A stretch of 14,696 bases of DNA from assembly GCA_030916545.1 (NCBI GenBank), contig JAUPWI010000080.1, positions 1-14,696 of the forward strand, in the 5' to 3' direction. The notes beneath the pieces are model-generated. The model was not told the origin of the DNA. It did no database searches and saw only the letters and a list, made by a program, of their open reading frames with translations. The stretch is from Patescibacteria group bacterium. GTDB lineage: Bacteria > Patescibacteriota > Minisyncoccia > Moranbacterales > UBA1568. Positions 7,985 through 13,766 of this stretch are shown here, piece after piece. The position numbers and the translations under genes are program-made. Positions within the stretch are counted from its first letter, which is position 1; each line of letters begins with the position of its first letter.

Positions 7985-8332
7985 TTATCGGACAGCCGTT
8001 CTCGCGGCCGGATATGCCTTGAGTCGCTCGATATCGATCTCCTGGCCCGATTCTTCGCAGATACCATACGTGCCCTTTTCAAGTTTCGCAACTGCTGACA
8101 ATACCTCAGACAATTCCTTCTCAAGCGCTGCTTCAACGCCGAGATTATCGACATAGTCTTCCACTTCGAGCGCGCTTTCGTCCTCTCCTCTCCCGAGATC
8201 CTCCATCTGGGTCTCAAAATCACCCGTCTTCCCCGTCGGTTTCGCGAAACGACCGAGCTCGGACTCCAGGCGCTCCTTCTGCTCCAGCAATCGCGCCTTC
8301 TGTTCCGCCAAAAATGCCGCATCCAGTGCCAT
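7985..8332 (-). CDS. DksA/TraR-family protein lacking zinc-finger cysteines
   Basis: This 115-aa protein is related to the RNA polymerase secondary-channel regulators DksA and TraR. It has a long coiled-coil body (QKARLLEQKERLESEL, then EDESALEVEDY and ALEKELSEVLSAVAKLEKG) followed by the family signature GTYGICEESGQEI-DIERLKAYPAA. In classical DksA the signature forms a C4 zinc finger. Here only the first Cys remains (C-S-A-R pattern) and the protein ends at that point, as in zinc-independent paralogues such as Pseudomonas DksA2. The acidic coiled-coil tip appears altered from the E. coli DxxDxA form. The ATG at 8332 gives the expected N-terminus (MALDAAFLAEQ). However, the strong GGGAGGAGAG at 8361-8352 is 19 nt away, better placed for an out-of-frame ATG at 8343. 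An in-frame TTG at 8374 overlaps the promoter. Confidence 0.88.
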   Translation of the reverse strand: MALDAAFLAEQKARLLEQKERLESELGRFAKPTGKTGDFETQMEDLGRGEDESALEVEDYVDNLGVEAALEKELSEVLSAVAKLEKGTYGICEESGQEIDIERLKAYPAARTAVR

Positions 8333-8361
8333 AGACGTATCATTATGAAATCTCTCCTCCC

Positions 8362-8390
8362 AGTATACCCGCAATCACTCGTTCGGTCTA
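8362..8390 (-). promoter_or_regulatory. Internal promoter upstream of the dksA-like gene
   Basis: On the minus strand TAGACC (8390-8385) and TATACT (8367-8362) are exactly 17 nt apart. The -35 overlaps the yraN stop codon. The predicted transcript begins near 8355, within or just before the purine-rich ribosome-binding region, leaving a leader of only about 20-25 nt. It would let dksA-lspA-comM-G5-rsmA be expressed independently of yraN. Confidence 0.5.
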
Positions 8391-8777
8391 GAGGAACATA
8401 CTCCGGATATGCGTGATTTCAGGTTCTTTTCCAGGCAAAAGCAGTATACCGACCAAGTCGAAACGGTACTTCTTTCCCAAGAATCCGGCCCGTTTCATAT
8501 ACCATTCTCCGATTCTCACCAATCGACGAAGTTTTTCCCTCTGTACCGAAAGCCGCAAGGGAAGAACGGCCGAGGTACGAGTCTTGACCTCAATGAAAAC
8601 CACACATTCTCCATCCATCGCGACAAGATCCAACTCGCCCAGTCGTCTTCCATGAGGATTCGTGACATTCCGAGCTAGGATACGATAGCCTGATCGGGAC
8701 AGGAAGCGCGAAGCGATATCTTCCCCGTCCTTACCCGGAATACTCGCGACGGAAAATACCCCGAAGATATTTCTCAT
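8388..8777 (-). CDS. yraN: YraN/UPF0102-family endonuclease-like protein
   Basis: This 129-aa protein matches the usual UPF0102 length. The family has a restriction-endonuclease-like fold and is often found near DNA-uptake, rnhB or lipoprotein genes; its cellular role is unsettled. The conserved order is visible: GKDGEDIASRFLSRSGYRIL, ARN, then the nuclease-like core GELDLVAMDGECVVFIEVKTRT, with Glu/Asp in GELD and Glu-x-Lys in FIEVK. The ATG at 8777 has AGGG nine nt upstream (8790-8787) and gives a normal N-terminus. The open frame continues to a TTG at 8831, but that would overlap a candidate promoter (TTGTTT 8831-8826, 17 nt, TATTTT 8808-8803). It heads the minus-strand cluster that continues with the dksA-like gene 55 nt later. 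Confidence 0.88.
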   Translation of the reverse strand: MRNIFGVFSVASIPGKDGEDIASRFLSRSGYRILARNVTNPHGRRLGELDLVAMDGECVVFIEVKTRTSAVLPLRLSVQREKLRRLVRIGEWYMKRAGFLGKKYRFDLVGILLLPGKEPEITHIRSMFL

Positions 8778-8802
8778 AAGGAATAACCCTGAATACCCTC
8801 TT

Positions 8803-8831
8803 AAAATACCCCAACCTAGCCTGAAAAACAA
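8803..8831 (-). promoter_or_regulatory. Weak candidate promoter for yraN
   Basis: TTGTTT (8831-8826) and TATTTT (8808-8803) lie 17 nt apart on the minus strand, about 25 nt before the yraN ATG. The region is T-rich, so chance matches are easy. yraN may instead be read from the stronger promoter at 9398-9426. Confidence 0.3.
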
Positions 8832-8857
8832 AAAAAGCCTTAAGGGGCCGGGAATAC

Positions 8858-8931
8858 TGTTGGTGTCGAGCGCTTCAAGCGCCCAAATATATTAATATAT
8901 GGCGTGAAGCGCCCGACTGCATGTGCCAACA
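8858..8931. repeat. Long imperfect inverted repeat with AT-only core
   Basis: Nested complementary arms are centred near 8893. They are TGTTGG (8858-8863) with CCAACA (8926-8931), TCG with CGA (8866-8868, 8914-8916), GCGCTTCA (8870-8877) with TGAAGCGC (8905-8912), CGCC (8880-8883) with GGCG (8901-8904), and a self-complementary 14-nt A/T core (8887-8900). A two-nt bulge and a few mismatches interrupt the stem. It is much longer than an ordinary terminator. On the minus strand it is followed, about 20 nt later, by a run of seven T (8837-8831), so it could form the 3' end of an RNA. A miniature transposable element is possible, but no target duplication was identified. Confidence 0.7.
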
Positions 8932-9023
8932 CGCGTGACGGTAATTTCGCTCCGGGTGAGAAGCAATAATTATCCAGGTAACACTCGTGTAGTATGTGCA
9001 CTTGCTTGTTTTCGCATCTGTTC

Positions 9024-9200
9024 CTAACATTTGTTCAGATACTTTATACCTCTCCACCATTCTCTGGCAGTACGCCTTTGTTGGTTTTTTGAAAGAACTC
9101 CTGTTTTTTGTTTCTTTTGGTTTTTTTCCCTTCTGATTTTATCTTTTTGAAGGGTCGGGTTTTCAGGCAGGAGGAATGTCGGAACGCGTTCGACACTCAT
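9024..9200 (-). CDS. Doubtful 58-aa basic small protein
   Basis: An ATG at 9200 opens a 58-codon frame ending in TAG at 9024. The protein is strongly basic and lysine/glutamine-rich, with a segment KTGVLSKNQQRRTAREWW. This segment faintly recalls the GxLxExRRR part of ribosomal protein bS21, but the conserved aromatic before it is missing, so I do not assign it. GGGA lies about 10 nt upstream. Against it: its first codons form one arm of the 9163-9209 hairpin, and its A-rich middle is just the complement of T tracts, so the lysines may be a composition effect. It would be the first ORF downstream of the strong promoter at 9398-9426, behind a leader of about 190 nt. Confidence 0.25.
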   Translation of the reverse strand: MSVERVPTFLLPENPTLQKDKIRREKNQKKQKTGVLSKNQQRRTAREWWRGIKYLNKC

Positions 9201-9209
9201 TCTGCCTGA
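9163..9209 (+). terminator. Strong hairpin followed by a long T tract (plus strand)
   Basis: TCAGGCAG (9163-9170) pairs with CTGCCTGA (9202-9209). Inside, TGTCG pairs with CGACA (9177-9181, 9191-9195) around a self-complementary loop. On the plus strand the stem is followed by TTCCC and eight T, then more T-rich sequence to 9233, so it looks like an intrinsic terminator for plus-strand transcription. No plus-strand gene ends here. Either it ends an unidentified plus-strand RNA, or it is simply a stem within the minus-strand structured region. Confidence 0.45.
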
Positions 9210-9256
9210 TTCCCTTTTTTTTGTTTTTATTTTAGGTCTCCGGTTAGGACGGAGCG

Positions 9257-9349
9257 ATCCGATATGTTGTATCGGATACTTGAACAGTGTGAGGAGTCCC
9301 CGCACAATTAGGGGGTAATTGTGAAAGGGAAGCCTCACACCATCCGATA
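9257..9349 (-). other. Switch-like RNA element with three pairing octamers and a possible pseudoknot
   Basis: On the minus strand TATCGGAT occurs at 9349-9342 and again at 9264-9257, with the complement ATCCGATA between them at 9277-9270. ATCCGATA can pair with only one copy at a time. Pairing with the downstream copy makes a tight hairpin with a 5-nt loop. Pairing with the upstream copy closes a larger domain that also contains GTGTGAGG/CCTCACAC (9340-9333, 9294-9287) and CACAATT/AATTGTG (9323-9317, 9309-9303). The apical loop ACCCCCT (9316-9310) is complementary to GGGG at 9301-9298, allowing a pseudoknot. All pairings are perfect Watson-Crick as read directly. The function is unknown. Confidence 0.6.
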
Positions 9350-9397
9350 AGGAAGGGGTTCTCTCTGGAGAGGGATATATTTTTAATGTACAACTAC

Positions 9398-9426
9398 ATT
9401 ATAGCAATTTTCGAGACTCCGGTCAA
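9398..9426 (-). promoter_or_regulatory. Near-consensus sigma70 promoter
   Basis: On the minus strand TTGACC (9426-9421), a 17-nt spacer and TATAAT (9403-9398) match 11 of 12 consensus bases. This is the best promoter in the window. It does not face a recognised gene: the next confident start codon on this strand is yraN at 8777, over 600 nt away. Transcription would begin near 9391-9389. A short hairpin (CTAGAA/TTCTAG, about 9449-9466) lies just upstream of the -35. Confidence 0.7.
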
Positions 9427-9568
9427 CGCTGTCATGTCACCATTCCCCTAGAAAAGCCCTTCTAGATATACTTGTCCCTCCCTTCATCTTTTTGTGACCC
9501 GTTTCATTCTATCAGGATATTCGTCTCGCATATCCGAAGCGCCCTCTTTGAAGCCGAAAAGAAATGTC

Positions 9569-10786
9569 TTACTTTTTCCGTGCGTCCAAAATGGCACGCA
9601 AAGTATTCTTGCTCGTTCCCAAAAACCAGTCATTGCCGTCAAGCGAATAATCGATAGAAATACTTTCGGCTTCCGAGATATTCGCGTAACGAATTTTCAG
9701 ACCGCTATGAAGAGACTCCTTAAACACGTATTTTTTCTGTGGAACCGTTTTGGATTCCAAAAAAAGATTCTGAAAAATGACCGGAAATCCCGCCTCCGCC
9801 TTCTTCAAGGTTTCTACCGCCGCCGTATTTCCCCGGAGAGACACCCGCAGTCCGACCCTAATCCGTCCCTGATCGTCATACAGGAAGAGCGAGAACCGTT
9901 CTTCCGTCATACCGACTACATTCTCAGGAAGCTTGAGTCCGACAAGCACGACGAAGCGGGAAAAGGCGATCGGCGTGTTCGTCTGATCCGTGATAAAGAA
10001 CTCTACCGGGGTGCCGATGTGAGCCGATTTCATTTTCGTGCCGATTCCTTCCAGTTGAGAACGGAGCTCCGCGATCGAAACGGTCTCGACATTTACAGGG
10101 AGATAGTTCGGGGAGACCACGGAGAACTCGAATGCCGGTCTCTCATCGTCCGGCGCCACGACAGCCGATACGGGCCGCGGACTCATCTCATCCGAAAAAT
10201 CATTCAGCTGCCCCGAGTACACATAAAAATAATAGTACGCCCCGCCTAGGGCGGCCAGGAGAAAGACCAGAAAAACACCCAGCATCCACCAGGGCTTCTG
10301 CGATGATGCCCGACTCTCATCCCGAAAAAGGAGCGGCTGCTTCTCATTTTTTTGCGTCCCATCAGGCACGGACGGCCGAGAGAAGCTTTGTGCCTGGCCG
10401 AACCCGAATTGCTTCGCCTGGTTCTTTTCGGTCAGAAACATCGGAGACTCCACTTGCGGTTTGACCTTTTGTGATACGAGCAGCGACTCCGGAGTCAGGG
10501 TTTGAAGGAAAGGGCTCGATTCCGCCGATTCCTGGGATACCGGCTGCACGCTAGTCGTCGGGGCATTCGCTAATCCCGGATCCTCCGCAGAGAAGGGGCC
10601 ATGCGGTACCTCGGTCGCACCAAGCGGGATAGAGACCGGTTCACGAAGGGTTTCACCTTCGGATACCGGCGCATCCACCGCCGTCATGTGGTCGCTCATG
10701 ACGCTGATGCGCGCCGCTATTTCCGGAGGAATGGCTACCGACGTCTTATTATGCGATTGTTTTGAAAGAGTATCGAAGAAACCCAT
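9569..10786 (-). CDS. Single-pass membrane protein of unknown function
   Basis: I do not recognise this 405-aa protein. Its layout is clear: a low-complexity, Ser/Pro/Glu-rich and probably disordered N-terminal half (about 1-160), one transmembrane segment (about 166-190, WWMLGVFLVFLLAAL...YYYF), and a C-terminal globular region (about 200-405) rich in alternating hydrophobic residues. The absence of an N-terminal signal and the long segment before the helix suggest a cytoplasmic tail and an exported C-terminal domain, though topology is inferred. The ATG at 10786 has no Shine-Dalgarno site. The gene follows pnp by 92 nt but is separated from it by a strong terminator that overlaps its own candidate promoter, so it is probably expressed separately. 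No catalytic motif is visible. Such bitopic proteins are common conserved hypotheticals in Patescibacteria. Confidence 0.8.
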   Translation of the reverse strand: MGFFDTLSKQSHNKTSVAIPPEIAARISVMSDHMTAVDAPVSEGETLREPVSIPLGATEVPHGPFSAEDPGLANAPTTSVQPVSQESAESSPFLQTLTPESLLVSQKVKPQVESPMFLTEKNQAKQFGFGQAQSFSRPSVPDGTQKNEKQPLLFRDESRASSQKPWWMLGVFLVFLLAALGGAYYYFYVYSGQLNDFSDEMSPRPVSAVVAPDDERPAFEFSVVSPNYLPVNVETVSIAELRSQLEGIGTKMKSAHIGTPVEFFITDQTNTPIAFSRFVVLVGLKLPENVVGMTEERFSLFLYDDQGRIRVGLRVSLRGNTAAVETLKKAEAGFPVIFQNLFLESKTVPQKKYVFKESLHSGLKIRYANISEAESISIDYSLDGNDWFLGTSKNTLRAILDARKK

Positions 10787-10806
10787 AAGGCGGAATGAAA
10801 AAACAA

Positions 10807-10833
10807 GAGAGAGGATAATAGATATCCTCTCTC
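10807..10833 (-). terminator. Intrinsic terminator of pnp
   Basis: An 11-bp perfect stem (GAGAGAGGATA 10807-10817 with its complement 10823-10833) closes a 5-nt loop. On the minus strand it is followed by TTGTTTTTTC (10806-10797). It lies 45 nt past the pnp stop codon at 10879. Confidence 0.85.
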
Positions 10834-10862
10834 AGTATACACCACATTTTGTTGTCTGACAC
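10834..10862 (-). promoter_or_regulatory. Candidate promoter for the single-TM protein gene
   Basis: GTGTCA (10862-10857) and TATACT (10839-10834) are 17 nt apart on the minus strand. The -10 directly abuts the pnp terminator stem, so the new transcript would start inside the hairpin and lose much of one arm. Confidence 0.45.
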
Positions 10863-10878
10863 GAAATTTCCCGAATGT

Positions 10879-12999
10879 CTATTCGGCTTCTGTATCCCTC
10901 ATGCGACGGATCGCCTGCTTGTGAGAAAGATTAATGCGGCCCTGCGCGTCGATTTCTTTCACGATTACCGGAATGATATCACCGACTTTCACGATATCCT
11001 CAACTTTTTCGACCCGCTGATCGGCAAGTTCGGAAATGTGTATCAGACCCTCCTGGTTCGGAAGCACTTCAGCGAAAGCTCCGAAATTCATGATCCGCGT
11101 TATGCGTCCCTGAAAAAGCTCTCCTGCTTTCACTTCACGGGTGATATTCATGACCCACTCGACGGCTTTTTGGGCGCTGGTCTCATCGGCTGAGGTGATA
11201 AAGACGGATCCGTCATCTTCGATATCGATGGAAACTCCTGTCTCATCGATGATCTGATTGATCATCTTGCCGCCAGGACCGATGACATCCCGTATCTTCT
11301 CCGGATTGATATGCAGGGTGATGATGCGCGGGGCATAAGGCGACATCTCGGTGCGCGGCTCCGCGAGCACCGAAAGCATCTTGTCCATTATGAAGAGCCG
11401 TCCCTCTTTCGCCTGGGCCAGCGCGCCCTGCAACAAGGCTGGTGTCAAACCGTCGATTTTCACGTCCATCTGCATCGCCGTGATTCCATCTTTGGTACCC
11501 GCGACTTTGAAATCCATATCTCCGTAGTGATCTTCCAATCCCTGGATATCCGAAAGGACCTTATATGAGCCGTCCTTCCCCGTAATCACTCCCATGGCGA
11601 TACCGGCCACGGGCTTCTTGATCGGCACCCCGGCATCCATCAGGGAAAGCGTCGATCCGCACGTCGATGCCATCGAGGAAGAACCGTTCGATTCCAACAC
11701 CTCCGAGACCAACAGAATCGTGTATGGAAATTCCTCCTTGCTTGGAAGAACCGGAACGAGGGCCTTCTCCGCCAGAGCCCCATGTCCGACCTCGCGCCGT
11801 CCTGGACCGCGCATCGGGCGTACTTCGCCGACCGAGTACGGCGGAAAATTGTAAAAATGCATGTAATGCTTTTTCTCATCGGTTTCCATGGTATCCACCA
11901 CCATCTGGTCGCCAGGAGCCCCGAGAGTAGTCACGGTCAATGCCTGCGTCTCACCGCGCGTGAAGAGGCCAGTGCCATGTGTCCGTGGCAGTATGCCGAC
12001 ATCGCAGGTAATCTTACGGATCTCGGTCACACCCCGCCCGTCCGGACGGACACCTTTTTCCAGGATATTCGAGTGGACGGCCTCATCCGAGACCTCGTCA
12101 ATCAGAATAGCAAGGATTTCGGGCAGATATTTCTGGTCAGGATATTTTTCTTTCGCGTAGGCATCGACCTCTGCGCGGATATCGGCCACCCGGGTTTCCA
12201 TGGCTTGCTTCGGACGAAGATATAAGGCCTCCGACAAACCGAGGTTGGACACGAATGCCCGGATATCGGCCTCAAACTCATCTGAACCACGAAGCAGAGC
12301 CGCGACTCGCTTCTCTTTGCCTGCTTCCTCGCGAATACCCTCAAGGAAAAGTGCGATTTTCCGTATCGCTTCAAAACCGAATTCCAAGGCGGCGCCGATC
12401 CGCTCCTCGGTCACCTCCTGAGCACCGGCTTCAATCATATTGATCTTATCCTTCGTTCCGGAAACCAGAAGATCGAGAGCGCTCGTTTTTCGCTCTTCAG
12501 TCGTCGGATTCAACACCAACTGATCGTTCTGAAGCCCGACACGGACAGAGCCGATAGGCCCGTTCCAAGGAATATCGGACAAAGTCAGAGCCGCGGAAGC
12601 CGCAATCATGGCGACCAGATCTGGGTCATTCTCTCCATCATAGGAGAGCGTAGTGACGATGACCTGCACCTCGTTGCGCATGCGGCTATCGAAGAGCGGT
12701 CGGACCGTGCGATCGACCGCCCGTCCCGACAAGACCGCATCATCCGACGGACGTCCTTCGCGCTTGATGAAGCGTGACCCCTTTATCTTTCCGGCAGCGT
12801 AATACCGCTCCTCATAGTCCACCATCAGTGGGAAATATCCCGTGATCTTCGACATTTCCTTGCTCATCACGGCGGTGGCCAGAACGACTGTGTCTCCGTA
12901 GCGAGCCGTCACCGATCCGCTCGCTTGCTTCGCCAACGTACCTGTCTCGATGGAAAGTTCCCGTCCGCCGAGTTGCAATGCCCATTTCTTCTCCTGCAT
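10879..12999 (-). CDS. pnp: Polyribonucleotide nucleotidyltransferase (PNPase)
   Basis: This is a phosphorolytic 3'-5' exoribonuclease, trimeric in characterised bacteria and central to mRNA decay. At 706 aa it is full length (E. coli 711). The order is first RNase PH domain (GDTVVLATAVMS, GYFPLMVDYEERYYAAGKI, IKREGRPSD), helical linker, second RNase PH domain with the catalytic region (SSSMASTCGSTLSLMDAG; SDIQGLEDHYGDMDFKVAG), KH domain (about 564-618, VIGPGGKMINQI) and S1 domain (about 628-700, GRITRIMNFGAFAEVLPNQE, then GLIHISEL). The C-terminus stops soon after S1, so there is no RNase E-binding extension. The ATG at 12999 starts the typical N-terminus but only AAGAAG precedes it. A promoter about 125 nt upstream and a terminator make it a separate transcription unit. 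rpsO lies two genes upstream. Confidence 0.97.
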   Translation of the reverse strand: MQEKKWALQLGGRELSIETGTLAKQASGSVTARYGDTVVLATAVMSKEMSKITGYFPLMVDYEERYYAAGKIKGSRFIKREGRPSDDAVLSGRAVDRTVRPLFDSRMRNEVQVIVTTLSYDGENDPDLVAMIAASAALTLSDIPWNGPIGSVRVGLQNDQLVLNPTTEERKTSALDLLVSGTKDKINMIEAGAQEVTEERIGAALEFGFEAIRKIALFLEGIREEAGKEKRVAALLRGSDEFEADIRAFVSNLGLSEALYLRPKQAMETRVADIRAEVDAYAKEKYPDQKYLPEILAILIDEVSDEAVHSNILEKGVRPDGRGVTEIRKITCDVGILPRTHGTGLFTRGETQALTVTTLGAPGDQMVVDTMETDEKKHYMHFYNFPPYSVGEVRPMRGPGRREVGHGALAEKALVPVLPSKEEFPYTILLVSEVLESNGSSSMASTCGSTLSLMDAGVPIKKPVAGIAMGVITGKDGSYKVLSDIQGLEDHYGDMDFKVAGTKDGITAMQMDVKIDGLTPALLQGALAQAKEGRLFIMDKMLSVLAEPRTEMSPYAPRIITLHINPEKIRDVIGPGGKMINQIIDETGVSIDIEDDGSVFITSADETSAQKAVEWVMNITREVKAGELFQGRITRIMNFGAFAEVLPNQEGLIHISELADQRVEKVEDIVKVGDIIPVIVKEIDAQGRINLSHKQAIRRMRDTEAE

Positions 13000-13124
13000 A
13001 CTTCTTTTTCGTACCGGTCGAAAGGCTAATAAACACTGGCCTAAGCCGAAAGGATCGCTTTCTGCTTACAACGGTGCTAGTCAACCTCTTTCTCGGTACC
13101 ATTACAAATAATCAAACCGCACAA

Positions 13125-13153
13125 AGCATACCTTTTTTCACATAAAAAGTCAA
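13125..13153 (-). promoter_or_regulatory. Promoter of pnp
   Basis: TTGACT (13153-13148) and TATGCT (13130-13125) are 17 nt apart on the minus strand. The -35 begins inside the T run of the preceding NYN-gene terminator. The leader is about 118 nt long. In it GTACCG (13099-13094) can pair with CGGTAC (13016-13011) just before the start codon, which would fold most of the leader. E. coli pnp is autoregulated through a leader stem cleaved by RNase III, so a similar role is conceivable but not shown. Confidence 0.5.
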
Positions 13154-13155
13154 AA

Positions 13156-13177
13156 ACAGCCCCTCGAAAGGAGCCGT
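13156..13177 (-). terminator. Terminator of the NYN-domain gene
   Basis: A 9-bp stem including two G-U pairs on the minus strand (13177-13169 with 13164-13156) closes a TTCG loop and is followed by TTTTT (13156-13152). The G-U pairs become C-A mismatches on the plus strand, so the minus strand is favoured although T residues flank both sides. It ends 25 nt past the NYN stop codon. Confidence 0.7.
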
Positions 13178-13202
13178 TTTTTTCTCTCGTGCGTTGGACC
13201 GA

Positions 13203-13706
13203 CTATCCTCCCATGAGATATTTCTTGTGATTCTCCGAAAGATTCGTGAATTCGTCCGCCTGCTCGACGAGCTTCGCTGATGCGGATTCTCCGAAGGCGA
13301 TCACCTCTACCCGGCAACCGGTCGTATTTTGAACATATTCGACCATCGGCACATAGTCCCCATCACCGGAAATCAGAACGAGAACATCCAGACTACGCGA
13401 CATCTTCACGGCATCGATCGCGATTCCGACGTCCCAATCCCCCTTCTTCGATCCATCGGGAAAAATCTGCAAGTCCTTCGTCTTCACGTCATACCCCGTC
13501 TTCTCGAGGGCTTCGATGAACTTATCCTCCATACCCTCGGTCGTCGTGATTCCATAGGCAATCGCCCGGATGAGCTTCCGACCGGAAACCGCGCTGTCCA
13601 AAACGTTCTTGAAATGCACCTTCTTCTTATACAACACGCGGGCACTATGATACAGGTTGGAAACGTCCACCAACACCCCGACCCGCTGTTCTGGAAATTT
13701 TGCCAT
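13203..13706 (-). CDS. NYN-domain (LabA/DUF88-like, PIN-like) protein
   Basis: This 167-aa single-domain protein belongs to the NYN/LabA/DUF88 group, PIN-like putative metal-dependent ribonucleases. The acidic residues expected for the metal site are present: D14 in VGVLVDVSNLY, D90/D92 and D98 in KGDWDVGIAIDAV, and D115/D117 in ISGDGDYVPMV. The C-terminus (IAFGESASAKLVEQADEF) also fits the family. The substrate is unknown. It sits between rpsO and pnp on the same strand, so a link to RNA decay or ribosome quality control is a reasonable guess only. The ATG at 13706 is preceded by AAAGAAG, a weak ribosome site. No separate promoter was found, so expression may depend on read-through past the hairpin behind rpsO, 60 nt away. 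Confidence 0.88.
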   Translation of the reverse strand: MAKFPEQRVGVLVDVSNLYHSARVLYKKKVHFKNVLDSAVSGRKLIRAIAYGITTTEGMEDKFIEALEKTGYDVKTKDLQIFPDGSKKGDWDVGIAIDAVKMSRSLDVLVLISGDGDYVPMVEYVQNTTGCRVEVIAFGESASAKLVEQADEFTNLSENHKKYLMGG

Positions 13707-13726
13707 AGACTTCTTTCAAGAAAATG

Positions 13727-13751
13727 ACCCCTACCGGAAATGGCGAGGGGT
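13727..13751 (-). terminator. Weak terminator or attenuator behind rpsO
   Basis: ACCCCT (13727-13732) pairs with AGGGGT (13746-13751) around a 13-nt loop. On the minus strand the stem is followed by CATTTTCTT. The stem is short and the T run interrupted, so partial read-through into the NYN gene is likely. Confidence 0.5.
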
Positions 13752-13766
13752 ATTTCTTCTGTTTGC

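Larger units (their letters stand above)
8831..9391 (-). ncRNA. Candidate structured noncoding RNA of unknown family
   Basis: A near-consensus promoter points into this interval from 9426-9398, with a predicted start near 9391. Within it are at least five strong hairpins: 9361-9372, a nested set at 9270-9349, 9238-9254, 9163-9209 and 8858-8931. These are joined by A-rich linkers, and a T run occurs at 8837-8831. I looked for hallmarks of RNase P RNA, tmRNA, SRP RNA, 6S RNA, group I and II introns and common riboswitches and found none. It could be one RNA, a shorter RNA of about 150 nt (roughly 9391-9238), or a long structured leader for the small ORF at 9200-9024 or for yraN. The strand is inferred from the promoter. 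The hairpin at 9163-9209 would terminate in the opposite direction. Confidence 0.35.

Noticed and set aside
9177..9200. tRNA T-arm (GTTCGAC)
   Set aside because: The flanking bases do not form a T stem and no acceptor, D or anticodon arm can be drawn around it. It is part of a longer hairpin.
9239..9338. Longer minus-strand frame with a GTG at 9338 ahead of the 58-codon ORF
   Set aside because: It would translate through the perfect nested stems of the switch-like element and has no ribosome binding site. The ATG at 9200 is the only reasonable start.
8358..9420. RNase P RNA, tmRNA, SRP RNA or 6S RNA in the structured region
   Set aside because: The RNase P core GAGGAAAGUC and its 3' partner, a tmRNA tRNA-like end and tag, and the SRP GGAAGGAAGCAG-type apex were not found on either strand. 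A plus-strand GAGGAGTCCCCGC only loosely resembles the RNase P core.
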